A stretch of 35,740 nucleotides of DNA from Chara braunii (GCA_003427395.1 BFEA01000342.1:61382-97121), one strand, 5' to 3'. Counted from the stretch's first letter, positions 20,745 through 31,118 are shown. Translations and numbers: made by a program. Notes: generated by a model from the letters alone, not told the origin.

Positions 20745-21486
20745 GTATGGACGCACCAAGGGAGACAGTGAGGGACTTCAAACCATAACTTCATCAAGGA
20801 AATCGGGTTTGACAACTTGTCGCATCAGAAGGTCTTTGTTTGCATTTAGATTCCCCAACGACGGAGACGTCGCTTAATGGGATCTAGGAAGACTGTCGGA
20901 GCTGATACCCTTACAACGGTATCCGCTCATGATTTCGCAGTCGACACGATGTCGACACCAACTGTTAGAACGGAGACAGCTAAAAACGGAAAAATGGGAT
21001 AACTCCCTTGACCGTTAAGGTCATAAAGGTTTAGAATTCGCAAGGGTCGAAACACTGCACACACGGACAAGAGTCATGGGTTAAAAATTTCGAATGCTCG
21101 CAGAGCATGCAAAAACGACGGAGGTTAGTAGATGAAATGACAGTGCGCGTCATTCCGACATGCACGGAGACTGCAAAATGGTTAGTAAGTAAGACCTCTA
21201 ACCGCTAAGGTCGGAGGGTTAGTCAAAACAGAAAGGGATCATGCGGGAAGCGGCGACGGTTTTTCTCAGTTAGTTGATGACTGAGAGAGTATGACTGAGT
21301 CCCAGACTAAAATATACGTGGAGATTAATAAAAGCCCCGGCCATCTGGCCTAGGCAACTAGAAAAAGGGGCCTAACCTGTTGTAACTGGCTGCGGCGGCC
21401 AACGGTGACCTCGATTTTCCTTACGGTAGGCCGCATGCCTTATGGACTGACTGGACTAGGCCCTGTACTCTACTTAGGGCGGATTG

Positions 21487-21590
21487 GCTCCTAATAGAAC
21501 TGAACTAGGAGCTAGCCCAATAGGTACAGGCACGAACAGATATGTAGAGGATCCTTGGATCGAGTCCGACCTGCCTACGGGCTAGCTCCT
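21487..21590. repeat. Two mutually exclusive hairpins
   Basis: GCTCCTA (21487-21493) pairs with TAGGAGC (21506-21512). The overlapping AGGAGCTAGCCC (21507-21518) pairs perfectly over 12 bp with GGGCTAGCTCCT (21579-21590). The shared middle strand can only join one partner at a time. No ORF is attached. Confidence 0.5.
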
Positions 21591-21644
21591 TTTGCTAGTT
21601 ACAGGGGGCAGGGCCTACCTTTTTCCGCCCGCCCACAAAGGGGC

Positions 21645-21665
21645 GGGATTCGAACCCATGACCTC
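21645..21665 (-). other. tRNA-like T-arm on minus strand
   Basis: The minus strand reads ATGGGTTCGAATCCCGC, containing the B-box core GGTTCGAATCC with a short GC stem. An A box is not convincing upstream. It is probably a tRNA-derived repeat fragment. Confidence 0.3.
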
Positions 21666-21719
21666 GAATTTGGGGCAAGATACAGTTGTATGTGACAGTT
21701 GGCACAACGGGGTAAATAG

Positions 21720-21805
21720 TAGTTAGATTTTCTCTTTTGCTTTTTCTTTTCTTTTTCCTTTATTGTTATTAGTTAAATTTGTTTTCTTTTATTGTTGATT
21801 TTTAG
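21720..21805 (+). promoter_or_regulatory. Long pyrimidine tract ending in TTTTTAG
   Basis: About 80 nt, mostly T and C, ends ATTGTTGATTTTTAG|G at 21805, a very good 3' splice acceptor. The DNA after it is open in short purine-rich frames (to about 22225) rich in Lys, Glu and Arg but broken by TAG near 21850. It may be the remains of another retroelement exon. Unproven. Confidence 0.35.
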
Positions 21806-22341
21806 GCCGTGGTCAAAAACCTCTCGCAGCCTCACCCCAGGGGGCACGGTAGATACAGTCAAGAAAGTTAGTAGAAGTCTCGAACGATCTAGCCACTGAA
21901 GGCTACAGCGCGACGCCACGGAAGTCCGACTCGGGGAGTTACGAACCAGGAACAGGGGAGAGAAAAGAGAAAAAAACAATCGGAAGTGAGGGAGGAGATA
22001 TCGCGAAAAGCGGGGAATCGAGATCGATGGGATGCGAGGAGAGGAAGGAGAAGAAGAGGGAGGAGAGAGAGATGGAGGAGGCATAAGAGAGGAAGAGGGA
22101 GAACGCCTGTCAGATTGCAGAGGATATCGATTGAGGAAGTAACTGCGGAGGCTACAAGCGAAAACAGTGGTCGCAACGACTACGATGAGGCAAGGCGGAC
22201 GGTTCGAATTTCGAAATTTGTTTAATATTTCGAGTGGCCTAGGCTGGCCCGACCCTTCGTGTATCGCACTGCACTTGATCTGGCCGACTGAGCGCCGCGC
22301 AATAGGACCCCAAAAGAGGGGCGACCCGCGTTCGCATTGGT
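21806..22341. other. Purine-rich DNA, no gene supported
   Basis: Arg/Glu-rich frames on both strands come from the GA-rich composition (21950-22110). A 12-nt palindrome AATTTCGAAATT occurs at 22207-22218. Confidence 0.4.
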
Positions 22342-22381
22342 AGGGAGCTTATCACCCTCCGTGAAAGGTCATAAGCCCCCT
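22342..22381. repeat. Hairpin with LTR-type CCGTG core outside the LTR
   Basis: Arms AGGGAGCTTATCACCCT and AAAGGTCATAAGCCCCCT pair with a few mismatches around CCGTG. The core and the A/G-rich 3' side resemble the LTR array hairpins (CTTCCGTGAAG), suggesting a diverged relative or a piece of a related LTR. Confidence 0.5.
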
Positions 22382-22913
22382 CCTTGCCATCGGACACGGG
22401 TACCCGCTAGTACTAGCTCGACGGTTCCCTATGAAGGAAGGGAGGGCTTGGTCGGGATCCCATTATGGCATCACTGAGCGCCAAGTCAGCCCCCTCAGGT
22501 TAGGCTGAAAAGGCGGTAGGTGCAGACCGGCGAATCACTTGGCCGGTAGTAGGAGGTCTCAGTCACCTCTCAGTTAGTAAGCAGAGGTTACGACATCATG
22601 GAAAGCCTACAAGTAGTGGCAGATAGCCGCTTGACCATTGATCTATTGGCTGGTGTCAGAGATGCTTTTTATGCCTAGGGGGCGAAGTGCTGGTGGTGGC
22701 TAGCTGCAAGACGGTACCTCACACGTATCGCGGAGTCACCAGCTTGGGTCGTGCACTGTTTGGCGCTGGGAGTGCTCGTAGAGCATTGAGCTATTCCAGA
22801 CAAGCGGTTTGGCCGAGAGCAGGGCCTGTTGAACGGAGCGTGGTGGGGCGCGTAGCAATGGCCTTTTTGGCTATAGGCCAGGCCACCTGAGGTTCTACTG
22901 GAGTTGGGAGCCT
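22382..22913. other. No gene recognised
   Basis: Contains short inverted repeats (for example CCGG...CCGG around 22530) and one short frame (22687-22890) that lacks an ATG start and any motif. Confidence 0.4.
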
Positions 22914-23321
22914 ATGCGCGGAGAAGGGGCTACCGTGGATGTCTGCTTAAGCTACGGCAAGAGCGACGGAGTGGCTAAGCTGAGGATCAACGTCTACGGC
23001 GGAAAGGAGCAGGAGATGAGAGAGGACATAAATATTCAGGGGGTAATCACGGAGGCTCATGACCGAGCCGAGCGAAGGTTCGGAAGGGATGGGGTGACTG
23101 CAAGTTTAAAGGTCACTGTTACTTACCACGAAGAGGAGATCTCCACGAGCACGACCGAGAGGGAACAGCAGGAGCTGGATTGGGACTTTGATGCAGAGTC
23201 CGAGGCCAGCGATGCACATACTCGATCGTGGCACGGGCTGGAGCAGTGGCGGAGAGCGCACCCGCCAGCTGAATCCGTGGAGGACGGCCCGGAGGCCAGT
23301 TCGGCCCAGGGTAGAGACTGA
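22914..23321 (+). CDS. Small ORF of unknown function (135 aa)
   Basis: Runs from ATG 22914 to TGA 23319 in GC-rich DNA unlike its surroundings. The protein has a strand-like AKLRINVYGG, a helix EAHDRAERRFG and a strand ASLKVTVTY, then an acidic, Ser/Glu-rich tail. This strand-helix-strand order loosely recalls the middle of the A and B proteins. No splice-type AG is seen at the usual distance. It may be a degraded member of that group, a single exon, or chance. Confidence 0.3.
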   Translation: MRGEGATVDVCLSYGKSDGVAKLRINVYGGKEQEMREDINIQGVITEAHDRAERRFGRDGVTASLKVTVTYHEEEISTSTTEREQQELDWDFDAESEASDAHTRSWHGLEQWRRAHPPAESVEDGPEASSAQGRD

Positions 23322-26300
23322 GGTGGACAAGACCCGAGTAGTCAACTATGCAGAGTGAGTGGACAGAGAGGCAAGAGAAGGGAGCAGGCGAGAAGGAAGC
23401 CAGCGCGTGTAGTGTGGTTGACGTCACCTTCGCTTCCGTTGAAGCAACAAGACAGTCATTCTCGCGCGGCTTAGGCTGCCATTCTGGGAAACATTCGTCC
23501 CCCATCATTCTCGACATAAGGGGGCGCTTTGTCTGGATAGAGTAAATGCGAGAACATGTCATTGCCTTCACTGTTTTCTCATCTCCACTTCAGTTGATCT
23601 CATGCTTGCCAGCAGGAATCTTGTGAGATCGTGGACTGAAAGTGGGGCATGTGAGAGCAGTTAGTGAGAAATGCTCGCAAGAAGGAAGTAAAATTGAGAT
23701 GCGAAGTAAAAGAGAGGGCAGACCTGTTCGAGTAACGCACGAAATGAATTTATCGTTGATGTTAACTTCGTGCGCGTTGCCCGCGCCTCTAGCTTCATTG
23801 TACCGCCGCACGCTTCATGTCACGGGAAGGTAATCAAGGATTAAGAAGGGAAATGGTGATGAGGGTTGGTCTTTTCTCTTTTCTCTGAGAGGCGTCATTC
23901 TTGTGTGGGTTGCTGCTGACGCGAATAGTTCTGGACGGGCTTGATCCAAACTTGATCAAAGCAGAACGAGCTTCTTGCTAGTTCGGGCTACGGGATACGA
24001 GTGTCACTCACTGGTTGGGGACGTTGCCATGGCCGTTGTTTCCAGCGGATGAACCTAGCTCGCAGTACAGTGAAGTCGAAGTCGAGCTGGGGTGAGCACT
24101 AAGTGACCACGGGTGGTGCTTAGTGTTTGGTGGGAGGAAGCTGTATCCTTGGCTCGTGGTCTGTTGTCGTGCTATGACTAGCCAACGGGCTGCTGTTGCC
24201 TTCAGTTTACAACAATGACTTATTGTTTTTTTTGCCTCCTACGTTACGAGAACAAGCACGCGGTTCCTGTTGTGCGCGTGAGAGCTAAGCTGGATTATTC
24301 ACGTCAATCATCAATTGGTGATGAGTGACGTGTTGCGTCAGCAGGGAGAGATCTTCCTTGTGATTGTCGCTTGGCAATGCGAATTATAGCTGGCATAGAG
24401 AGTGAGCACATTTTATAAAGATATTGGGGCCTCTATCTGACGTAGTACATGGATGGAGGTGTAGCAGAAGGCGAAGGTAGAGTTGGATGAGCGGTGCGAA
24501 CGTGCTGAGGGTGTGTAAGTACTGGCGAGCAGATAAAGAAGCCCGAGTGGTTAAAAGGGACAGATCGATGACACGACTTTCGAGCTGACTATTACAGGCG
24601 TTTGTTCACACTGACCCTTTATGGGCAAACGCTTTTGCTTTAAGTCACCTGTTCCCAACGGATTGAACTTAGCATGCTTCCATCAGTATTATAACTCCTC
24701 ATTCTGGTTAGTTTCCCTTGCTGGTTAAGACGTTCTTTGAAGCTCTTGAAGTCACTGTGCTTGAGTGTCGATTCGAGGCCGATCGTGTTGCCGACCGAGG
24801 GGCGTCCGTAGTAGTTAATCAAGACACGAGTTGTGGTTGCTTGTCGTTACATCAATTTTCCAGAGCCATCAACTGATAGTGACTTTAACCTTGCCGAATT
24901 GGTTTTCCGGGAGTGTGATCGAGAAGGAATCAGAATTTACTCACACTGGCTTTTCGGGGACGAATTATGGAGTGATCTGGCCATTGTCGCGTGAACGACC
25001 ATCTACATTCCTAGGCATAAGCAGGCTCATCAATGAGCGATATTATGGAGACGGCGAACCAAGTGCTGAAAGCAAGCGGAGTGTTTGGGTCGGAGTGATA
25101 AATGAGACTGTGTTTTGATTGGAAAGGGAAGATTATTTACAGATAAGGCTTTAATCAACTCGCCCGGAAGCTTTTCGGCATCCTTCCTTCCTTTTGCGTT
25201 TCTTGGTCCCTCTTTCTTTTACAACTCCCCCACTTCCTCTAACTATGTTTAATGTTACCATAGCTCTTTCGCCCCCTTGAACCTCTCATTGCAATGGTTA
25301 CTAGAATTATGAAATCAAACACGACTCACTTAATTGGGTTGGCAGACTCACGGGCTTGACATGATTGCAAAATAGTCGTTGAAGCTCCTGCTACCAAAGT
25401 AAGAGCAGCTAAACTGTGTAATCCTGGTTTACCTTAAGATAGGGTAACCGATCTCGTCTGACCTTCTGCAAGTGATGAGCAAGAGAAAGTCTGTGCTTAG
25501 AAGGGTTGCTTATCTTCTGGTTAAGTACCTGCTTGATGGTGACTAATTGATTGTCTGCTGCTGAGACGAGTTCGTCGCAACGAGGGCACCTGAATGAGAA
25601 ATAAGCACAAGTAGCAAAAAGACAGAGAGAACTCAAAAACTATACAAAGTGGGGTATTTGGGTGAACAGCACCACACTGGTTCTGTGACCGAGAGCTGCT
25701 CTCGTGAGGTCCTCCATTCGTGGGAGCTAGGACTAAAGATAGTCCCTGACCTATTGATATCACGAGTCACGATTAATTGCTTCGTCCTGATTAATTAGTT
25801 TCCCGTCAAGCAACTTACCAGGTCGACCCTGAAAAGCCGCTTTACTTTCCTATGAGGGGATCGACGCTGACCACGCTTTGTACTGTAGAGACCACTCACG
25901 TTACAACCACAGCGGTGACTATTGTCATTCGTCTACGGGACCTTGTCTACAGTAGCACCGTATGATGTGTATAGAGGAAAGCCCGGAATGGGCATGATGA
26001 GTAGCGCCCGGCTTCACATAAAACACAAAGCCCTCCTAGTTTCATCGAGTCATTTCCAACGATTGATGGCACCTGCCCAATGCGCGTATGATAGACATTT
26101 CTAAAACAATCCCCAAACAATATATGAAGGGAGATTGAACTGTTGCTTTTAGTATGACACATAGGGAGGGCCTAGGCCTGCTAGTCACTGTCTGCGTTGC
26201 CAACGAGGTTGTGCACGATGCTAGGCTGACCTCGCTAAGGAAACGCCCAACGAATAAGTGATTTGTATTCTTTCTTTCTGTGCACGGCTACCTTCTGAAG

Positions 26301-28200
26301 GCCTCGTTGACTGGTCATTTGCCCTGGTCACCTGGTGTTAACAGTCAATGGCAACTAGCGGTCGTGTACGGGCTGGGGTTGTTATCCTAAGCGGTCATGC
26401 TACCGAGGGTGCATCAGTTTAAACTATTAAATAAAAACTCATACCCAACGCTAATCCGGAGTGTCCTTGGGTGAGCCCTGTCGCTGCCGTGCTCATACAC
26501 ATGCTGAGCGAGGTCTGTTTTCGCCTCGTAAGGGAGGTTGCCTTTTACGGCATACATAACCATGAAGGATGAACTTGTCGTTAGTTGTGTTATACGCCTT
26601 ATTCGAAGTTCTCACTCATGGATCGAAGTCGGTGCCTGAAACTGTCCGGAAAGATATACTCGGGGACTCAGGCTTATAGATGAGTAAGTGAGAGATCGAG
26701 CAATCATGGAAAGGAAAGAAGGAGGACATCATCGAAATCTATTGAGTGTAACAAAATCATGGTCAATCATGCGTCGGCAATGAGCTCGACACTGTGAACC
26801 TCAGCTCTGAAAAGTGGACAATTGTCAGTCAACCTGGAAGCTTATGAGAGTCCCCACATAAGATGAATCTTTGCATGTTCGTAACAATTTTCACGAAAAA
26901 GGCTATTTCTTGAATTTTCACGGAAAGCCCGTCAGTGTCTCGAGGGTCTCAGTCCATTCCCTTGTAGTCATGCTAGTCCCCTGCTGTGACTTCTGAGGAA
27001 ATAGTTTCACATCACCACACTTAAAGTCAGCCATCGGAATCCTTCGTTGCACGATCCTCATCTGTTCTGTTCTCATACCAGTAGGGTAAACAGCAACACC
27101 CCCATCGTTTAAAGGTTAGATAAGTCGGGGTTGAATACATGTTGTGGTTGTCATTCATTTATATGATTACAGTTCAGCCTATTACGATGCAATGGATCTT
27201 TGCAGGGAGGAGGAGAGTGGTGACACAATAAGAGTAACCTGGTCGCTATATTGCGGCAGAAATGAAGGTTAGGAAGGAAGGGTGACACAGGACCTTCGTC
27301 ATCTGACGAGATTCATGATGGAATACTCGTTGACACTGGTGAGAAACCATGCAAAGATAGAGTGCACCTACTACTTTCATGGATCAGACGAAAGACCGCA
27401 CAACATCCTCTCATCAGTAGGATCTGTTGAGGAAGCAAGGGGAGCAATCGCTGACAATCTGTAAAAGGACCTGGCAACCGACACTAAGAGAAAAGTGCCA
27501 ACGTCCAGCAAATACAGTTTAGAGAGAGACGAGCTTGATCAAAGACTGTTCATAAACGGACCGATAGTACAACATCAAAACTCGAGCAACAATCGGAACA
27601 GCCGAGTCACTGAGGCAACTTAGTAAATCCAAGAAAGTCAGAGGGGCAGTAGTTATAATACATATGAGTACGGTACAATCATTTCCGATCACTCATCTCA
27701 AGTAGCAAACGAGGTGCTGTAATCCGTAAATCCCCTAACCTCTCACCACTAAGCAATCAATAACTAGTAACAGTTACCTCCTTTGCACTCATCCTATCAA
27801 GTTGTTGCAGTACAACGTGCAAGTTGCATTTAACCTTTTCTCGACCAGCAACATGCAAATAGTAATCCAGACAACAGGTTCAACACATAGCAAACTTTTA
27901 TAGCAGATGTTGGCCTCGTCAACTGCAGATCTGACCAACTGCAGACTTGATCAGTAGCGGACCTAATTAGCAGAAGAAGAAGTATTTAGTCAATAACGAG
28001 ATCAGTGATCTTATCAGCAACGAATATCAGCAACCGTTATAAGTTGTTGGCACTAGTGGGAACTGTCAACAGCAAGAACAGACATCGACTAACTACTCGG
28101 GGCTTGAGTGCTTAACACTTCAGCTAATGACTGAGATCTGTTGATTCAGTGGGCGACAGTTGACTCGACTTGCAGCGGACACTTCTCAGTTAAAACTAGA
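23322..28200. other. ~4.9 kb with no supported gene
   Basis: Only short frames without motifs. A weak tRNA-Ser-like D-arm (GCCCGAGTGGTTAA at 24541) is followed 60 nt later by a poor B box, and GCGTTTG/CAAACGC (24598-24604 with 24626-24632) forms a hairpin before a TTTT. The frame 27282-27464 has a GTG start only. The stretch could be old non-coding retroelement DNA or intergenic host sequence. Confidence 0.5.
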
Positions 28201-28219
28201 TTTTTTTTCCTATATTCAG
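28201..28219 (+). promoter_or_regulatory. Candidate 3' splice acceptor for ORF B1
   Basis: T8-CC-TATATTCAG|G with the cut after 28219, exactly 24 nt before the ATG at 28244, the same spacing as for gag and gag2. Confidence 0.55.
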
Positions 28220-28243
28220 GGAACAACTATCTACTCAAAACAC

Positions 28244-28789
28244 ATGAGAGAAATCAATCCCTTTTCAGTTGACCAGTCGGTCCTTGACAACCTCAATGTG
28301 ATAGCCTCCAATGAAAGTTTCCCCCATAGATATGTCAAGATCGATGGTTTCAAGTGCGAAGATCTGTCTATTTTTATTGCCCTTACAGAGTTTGCTGAAG
28401 GTACGGTTAAAGATCTGCGGATCTTTCTGAAAGAAGGAAACGAGACTCATCCTCACTTTGATGCGGTGTGGATTGCAACAGCCAGGTTCGTGCAATGGAA
28501 AGCTGAGAGACTTCAGGAGAGCACAAAGCTAGTCCATAGCTTTGGTCCCAAGCTTTTCATCGATTACCCCAAGCCTCCAGTTCCTTACTACTTTATAGAC
28601 GGTTCTTGCTGGAGAGACTTGGTGGACTTGGCGAAGAGGTACGTCTCCCCTGCAGTGATCGATTACGAGGCAGTGACTGAGCCTTCTGAGTTCCCGCATC
28701 TCAGACGGGGGATCTTTCCTCGACCATATCTTTCGACGTTATGGGAGGAGTTCTCTGCTATGGTTGATTTCCATATCATGGGACTTTGA
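28244..28789 (+). CDS. ORF B1: unknown protein, family B (181 aa)
   Basis: Function not recognised. The frame is open from about 28160 but its first ATG is at 28244, 24 nt after a strong splice acceptor, and that start is preferred. It aligns along the family B pattern: an L-x-x-LN helix, FPHRY, a strand (LSIFIALTEF), a strand with IFLKEG, a helix (ARFVQWKAERLQE), a PPVPY segment and a terminal helix (WRDLVDLAKRYV). It then has a ~45-residue extension not found in B2-B4. The reading frame is intact. It lies before the second tRNA-Asp primer site, so it may belong to a different element copy than B2-B4 or to the LTR itself. Confidence 0.5.
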   Translation: MREINPFSVDQSVLDNLNVIASNESFPHRYVKIDGFKCEDLSIFIALTEFAEGTVKDLRIFLKEGNETHPHFDAVWIATARFVQWKAERLQESTKLVHSFGPKLFIDYPKPPVPYYFIDGSCWRDLVDLAKRYVSPAVIDYEAVTEPSEFPHLRRGIFPRPYLSTLWEEFSAMVDFHIMGL

Positions 28790-29387
28790 TGGAAATGCTC
28801 AGAGCTAGAAGGCTTTAGGTGGTTCTGTATACAGAGACCACAACCTCAGAGAGTACAGAGACATAGCCAAAAACACAATAGACAGACAGCAAAATGAAAA
28901 ATGGAGTGAGAGGTTTCAGAGGGATGAGAGAGGACTCTTGATCGGTGTTGGTCATGCTCTCTTCCACGTGTACTTTCTGAGACTATTATGAGTTTTCATT
29001 CTTCTCTCATCTAACTTTGCCTTTGCTCGAGTCAGTCAGTCTTTGTTTCTTGTTATGTTTCTTGCGGATGATTACATTTATCTAATGATCCTGTTACAGT
29101 TATCAATACTAGAAAATTGACAGAACGATGCATGCATGACATATCAAAATTTTTGTGATTATTACTTGCAAGATTCTTTGCTGTTCTACATCAAAATAAA
29201 AGATTCCTACGACCGGGGACCGGCGTAGACCGCAATTGAAGAGTCCCGCTCGAAGCCGGACGCATACAACAGGAAGAGATTTGCTTTAGTTAATTTATTT
29301 TATTTATTGCAAACACATACAAAACCCTGCGTGACAGCCTGTTGGCTTTCCGGTCGCCTGAAGTGGTCCGACTGAAAAAAGTGCGAC
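28790..29387 (+). mobile_element. Putative second, different LTR (3' part)
   Basis: Called only because a perfect primer-binding site begins at 29393, just after ...GTGCGACA. The segment has an AATAAA polyadenylation-type signal (29195-29200) and a bulged hairpin CTACG-A-CCGG/CCGG-CGTAG at 29207-29228. Its sequence does not match the giant LTR except for the GCGACA end. The 5' limit is unknown and no partner copy is in the window. Confidence 0.4.
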
Positions 29388-29392
29388 AAAAA

Positions 29393-29410
29393 TGGCGCCG
29401 TTGCCGGGGA
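29393..29410 (+). other. Primer-binding site, tRNA-Asp type (perfect)
   Basis: TGGCGCCGTTGCCGGGGA is an 18/18 match to the complement of the plant tRNA-Asp 3' end. It marks the start of a second internal region, which holds B2-B4 and is cut at 30873 by the inverted giant LTR. Confidence 0.85.
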
Positions 29411-29557
29411 TATGAAAAATTTTCGTGTTCGGAACGAGCCTGAGTCAGCAAGCAACTTTGAGCTTTGATTAGGCCTTGAGAAATATTGACAATTTCAGAA
29501 TTTTTCAGACTGATTTTGCATTTTTTTTTTTATTAATTATTCTCTTGAAGAGCCTAA

Positions 29558-29923
29558 TTGTTAACTGAGTCACAGTATGAGCATTGCTGGGTCCACCGTT
29601 CTGGCAATTCGGCCATCAGCGAAGTGCTGGCTCGCTTCTTGGAGGGAGATATCTATGATACTCGTCCTTATGTCAAGAAGGGAGACTGTGACGATGGTGA
29701 GGCCTTCAACTGGTTATGGGGAATTGCAATCGAGTCTCCTTATGATGAGAAGGCAGATTTAATCAAGCAGAAGAAGAAAGTGGAATGGGGTCTAATGCCA
29801 GTGACATATGAGACTGTTTCGATCCCTCCTATACCTGACAGCTACTGTGAGGGAACCAATTGGCTACCAATTATCAGCATGGTACTGAAGTGGGAGAAAA
29901 TAACTGGTGGTCATGAGAACTAA
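29558..29923 (+). pseudogene. ORF B2: 5'-damaged member of family B
   Basis: The matching frame opens only after a TAA at 29555 with no early ATG. An ATG at 29577 in another frame lies 26 nt after a splice-type AG (29550), suggesting a frameshift soon after the real start. The remaining part aligns with B3 and B4: ARFLEGDIYDTRPYVKKGD with TFYFIDLDVYDVKIYVPKE, then IPPIPDS and a terminal helix (WLPIISMVLKWEK). The ~50 N-terminal residues of B3 are missing or unrecognisable. Its stop (TAA 29921) overlaps the start of B3 by 11 nt. Confidence 0.5.
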
Positions 29924-30401
29924 ACAGATTTCAGCAGAGGAAATAAGTCAGAAAAGGTCGAAATTTGGCAAAGGTTCAGGCCCGAGTCAAGAGAAGATCG
30001 AGTGTCTCCTGAGATCACTGAATGCTCTAAGTAAGAGAGAGGTGTTTCCATATGAGGCTGTCAGATACGAGATGGTCGAGAGCGGATGGGAGCAGGAACG
30101 ATTATATGTCCTGACATTTTATTTCATAGACCTGGATGTGTATGATGTAAAAATCTATGTCCCAAAGGAAAGAAGTACTGAAGCAGTGTATGAAAGATGC
30201 AAGGGATTCGCTGAAGAGGTTGTACTGAAAGAGAAAGAGAGATTTGAGAGGGAAAACAAGAGTTTCACTGAATCTATTCGATTTGCTGTTTTTGAGGGAT
30301 TTTCAGTTCCTCTCTTGCCCGATGTTAATTTGTCAAGAGAAAATTCATCTGCGGTCGTTGAGTTTGCTCTGAAAGTGAAACAAGACCAAAGAGTCAAATG
30401 A
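29913..30401 (+). CDS. ORF B3: unknown protein, family B (162 aa)
   Basis: ATG 29913 is preferred over the upstream GTG because the B3 and B4 N-termini then align from the first residue. Visible parts in order are a basic N-terminus, a helix with LLRSLNAL, FPYEAVRYE, two strands (LYVLTFYFIDLD and YDVKIYVPKE), a long charged helix (FAEEVVLKEKERFERENKSF), a strand, VPLLPDV and a last helix (VVEFALKVK). The frame is intact. It overlaps B2 by 11 nt and its TGA overlaps the ATG of B4 as ATGA. Function unknown. The soluble alpha/beta design gives no catalytic motif. Confidence 0.55.
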   Translation: MRTKQISAEEISQKRSKFGKGSGPSQEKIECLLRSLNALSKREVFPYEAVRYEMVESGWEQERLYVLTFYFIDLDVYDVKIYVPKERSTEAVYERCKGFAEEVVLKEKERFERENKSFTESIRFAVFEGFSVPLLPDVNLSRENSSAVVEFALKVKQDQRVK

Positions 30402-30913
30402 GTCGACGCTATGTACCTTCAAGAGAGAAATCCTGGCTTAGATTGATAAGAGGTCATGGAGGGTTGAGTAAGGTTGAATCAGATAAACTGTTAAATTCTC
30501 TCAATTCTATAACGAGTAGAGCCGTAATCCCCTATGAGATCGCGAGGTATGAGGCCATAAAGAAACCAGGGCGAGAGCAGGATGGTTTGTATGTTCTTAC
30601 CTGCTATTTTATTGATCTTGATGAGTATAGTGTTGGGATTTACGTACCGGAACAAAGATTTGACGAGTGTAAAAAGGGTGCGTGTTGGCAACGAGCGTCG
30701 GACCTTGTGCATGATGAGAAAAGAAGGTTAGAGCGAGAGGGAGAGAGTTTCTCCTTCAGTACCTATGTCAGACCTTTCGTTGGGATACCATCTCCACCTA
30801 TTGAAGGACTTACATTTTCAAGACACATTTGGTCAGTCATGATAGACCTCGTATGGAAAGCGAAGAGGGTGCTGTCGCGCGTGACGGTCCTGCGCCCTAT
30901 TGGGGAGCGCTGA
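30398..30913 (+). CDS. ORF B4: unknown protein, family B, 3' end fused to inverted LTR
   Basis: Starts at the ATG of the ATGA overlap with B3. It aligns with B3 throughout: KLLNSLNSI, IPYEIARYE, LYVLTCYFIDLDEYSVGIYVPEQR, a charged helix, SPPIEGL and WSVMIDLVWKAKR. The last ~14 codons (after about 30870) come from the inverted giant LTR that begins at 30873, so the native C-terminus is probably lost or the stop is borrowed. B2-B4 form a compact, overlapping, polycistronic-looking set, unusual for a eukaryotic nuclear locus. Confidence 0.55.
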   Translation: MSRRYVPSREKSWLRLIRGHGGLSKVESDKLLNSLNSITSRAVIPYEIARYEAIKKPGREQDGLYVLTCYFIDLDEYSVGIYVPEQRFDECKKGACWQRASDLVHDEKRRLEREGESFSFSTYVRPFVGIPSPPIEGLTFSRHIWSVMIDLVWKAKRVLSRVTVLRPIGER

Positions 30914-31111
30914 ACCTTACGGTCGTGTCACGCAGGATGTTTTGTCTGAAAAGAACAAGTTACCACTTCAACCATGCGCGCGTGCTATACCTCTCACGAC
31001 GCCCTGCGACAGGTCGGGACGTCGCGAGGTACAACTTACCTCTACCCGAGGGGCTGTCACCACTCTCAGGTAGGCGTATCCCTGTTGAGCTACCGACGCA
31101 AGTGCGAACGC

Positions 31112-31118
31112 TTTTATA
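31112..31118 (-). promoter_or_regulatory. TATA box of right LTR
   Basis: Minus strand CATATAAAAG, at the position equal to the TATA box of the left LTR, and followed (minus sense) by the D-arm-like TAGCTCAACAGG at 31081-31094. Confidence 0.55.

Noticed and set aside
24541-24636. tRNA-Ser-like gene (D-arm GCCCGAGTGGTTAA, hairpin, TTTT)
   Set aside because: The A box has two mismatches, the B box lacks the GTTCRA core, and no cloverleaf with a matching acceptor stem could be drawn.
27282-27464. 60-aa ORF with an EAR-containing helix
   Set aside because: It has only a GTG start and no splice signal at the usual distance. Its likeness to the 22914 ORF is too weak to separate from chance.
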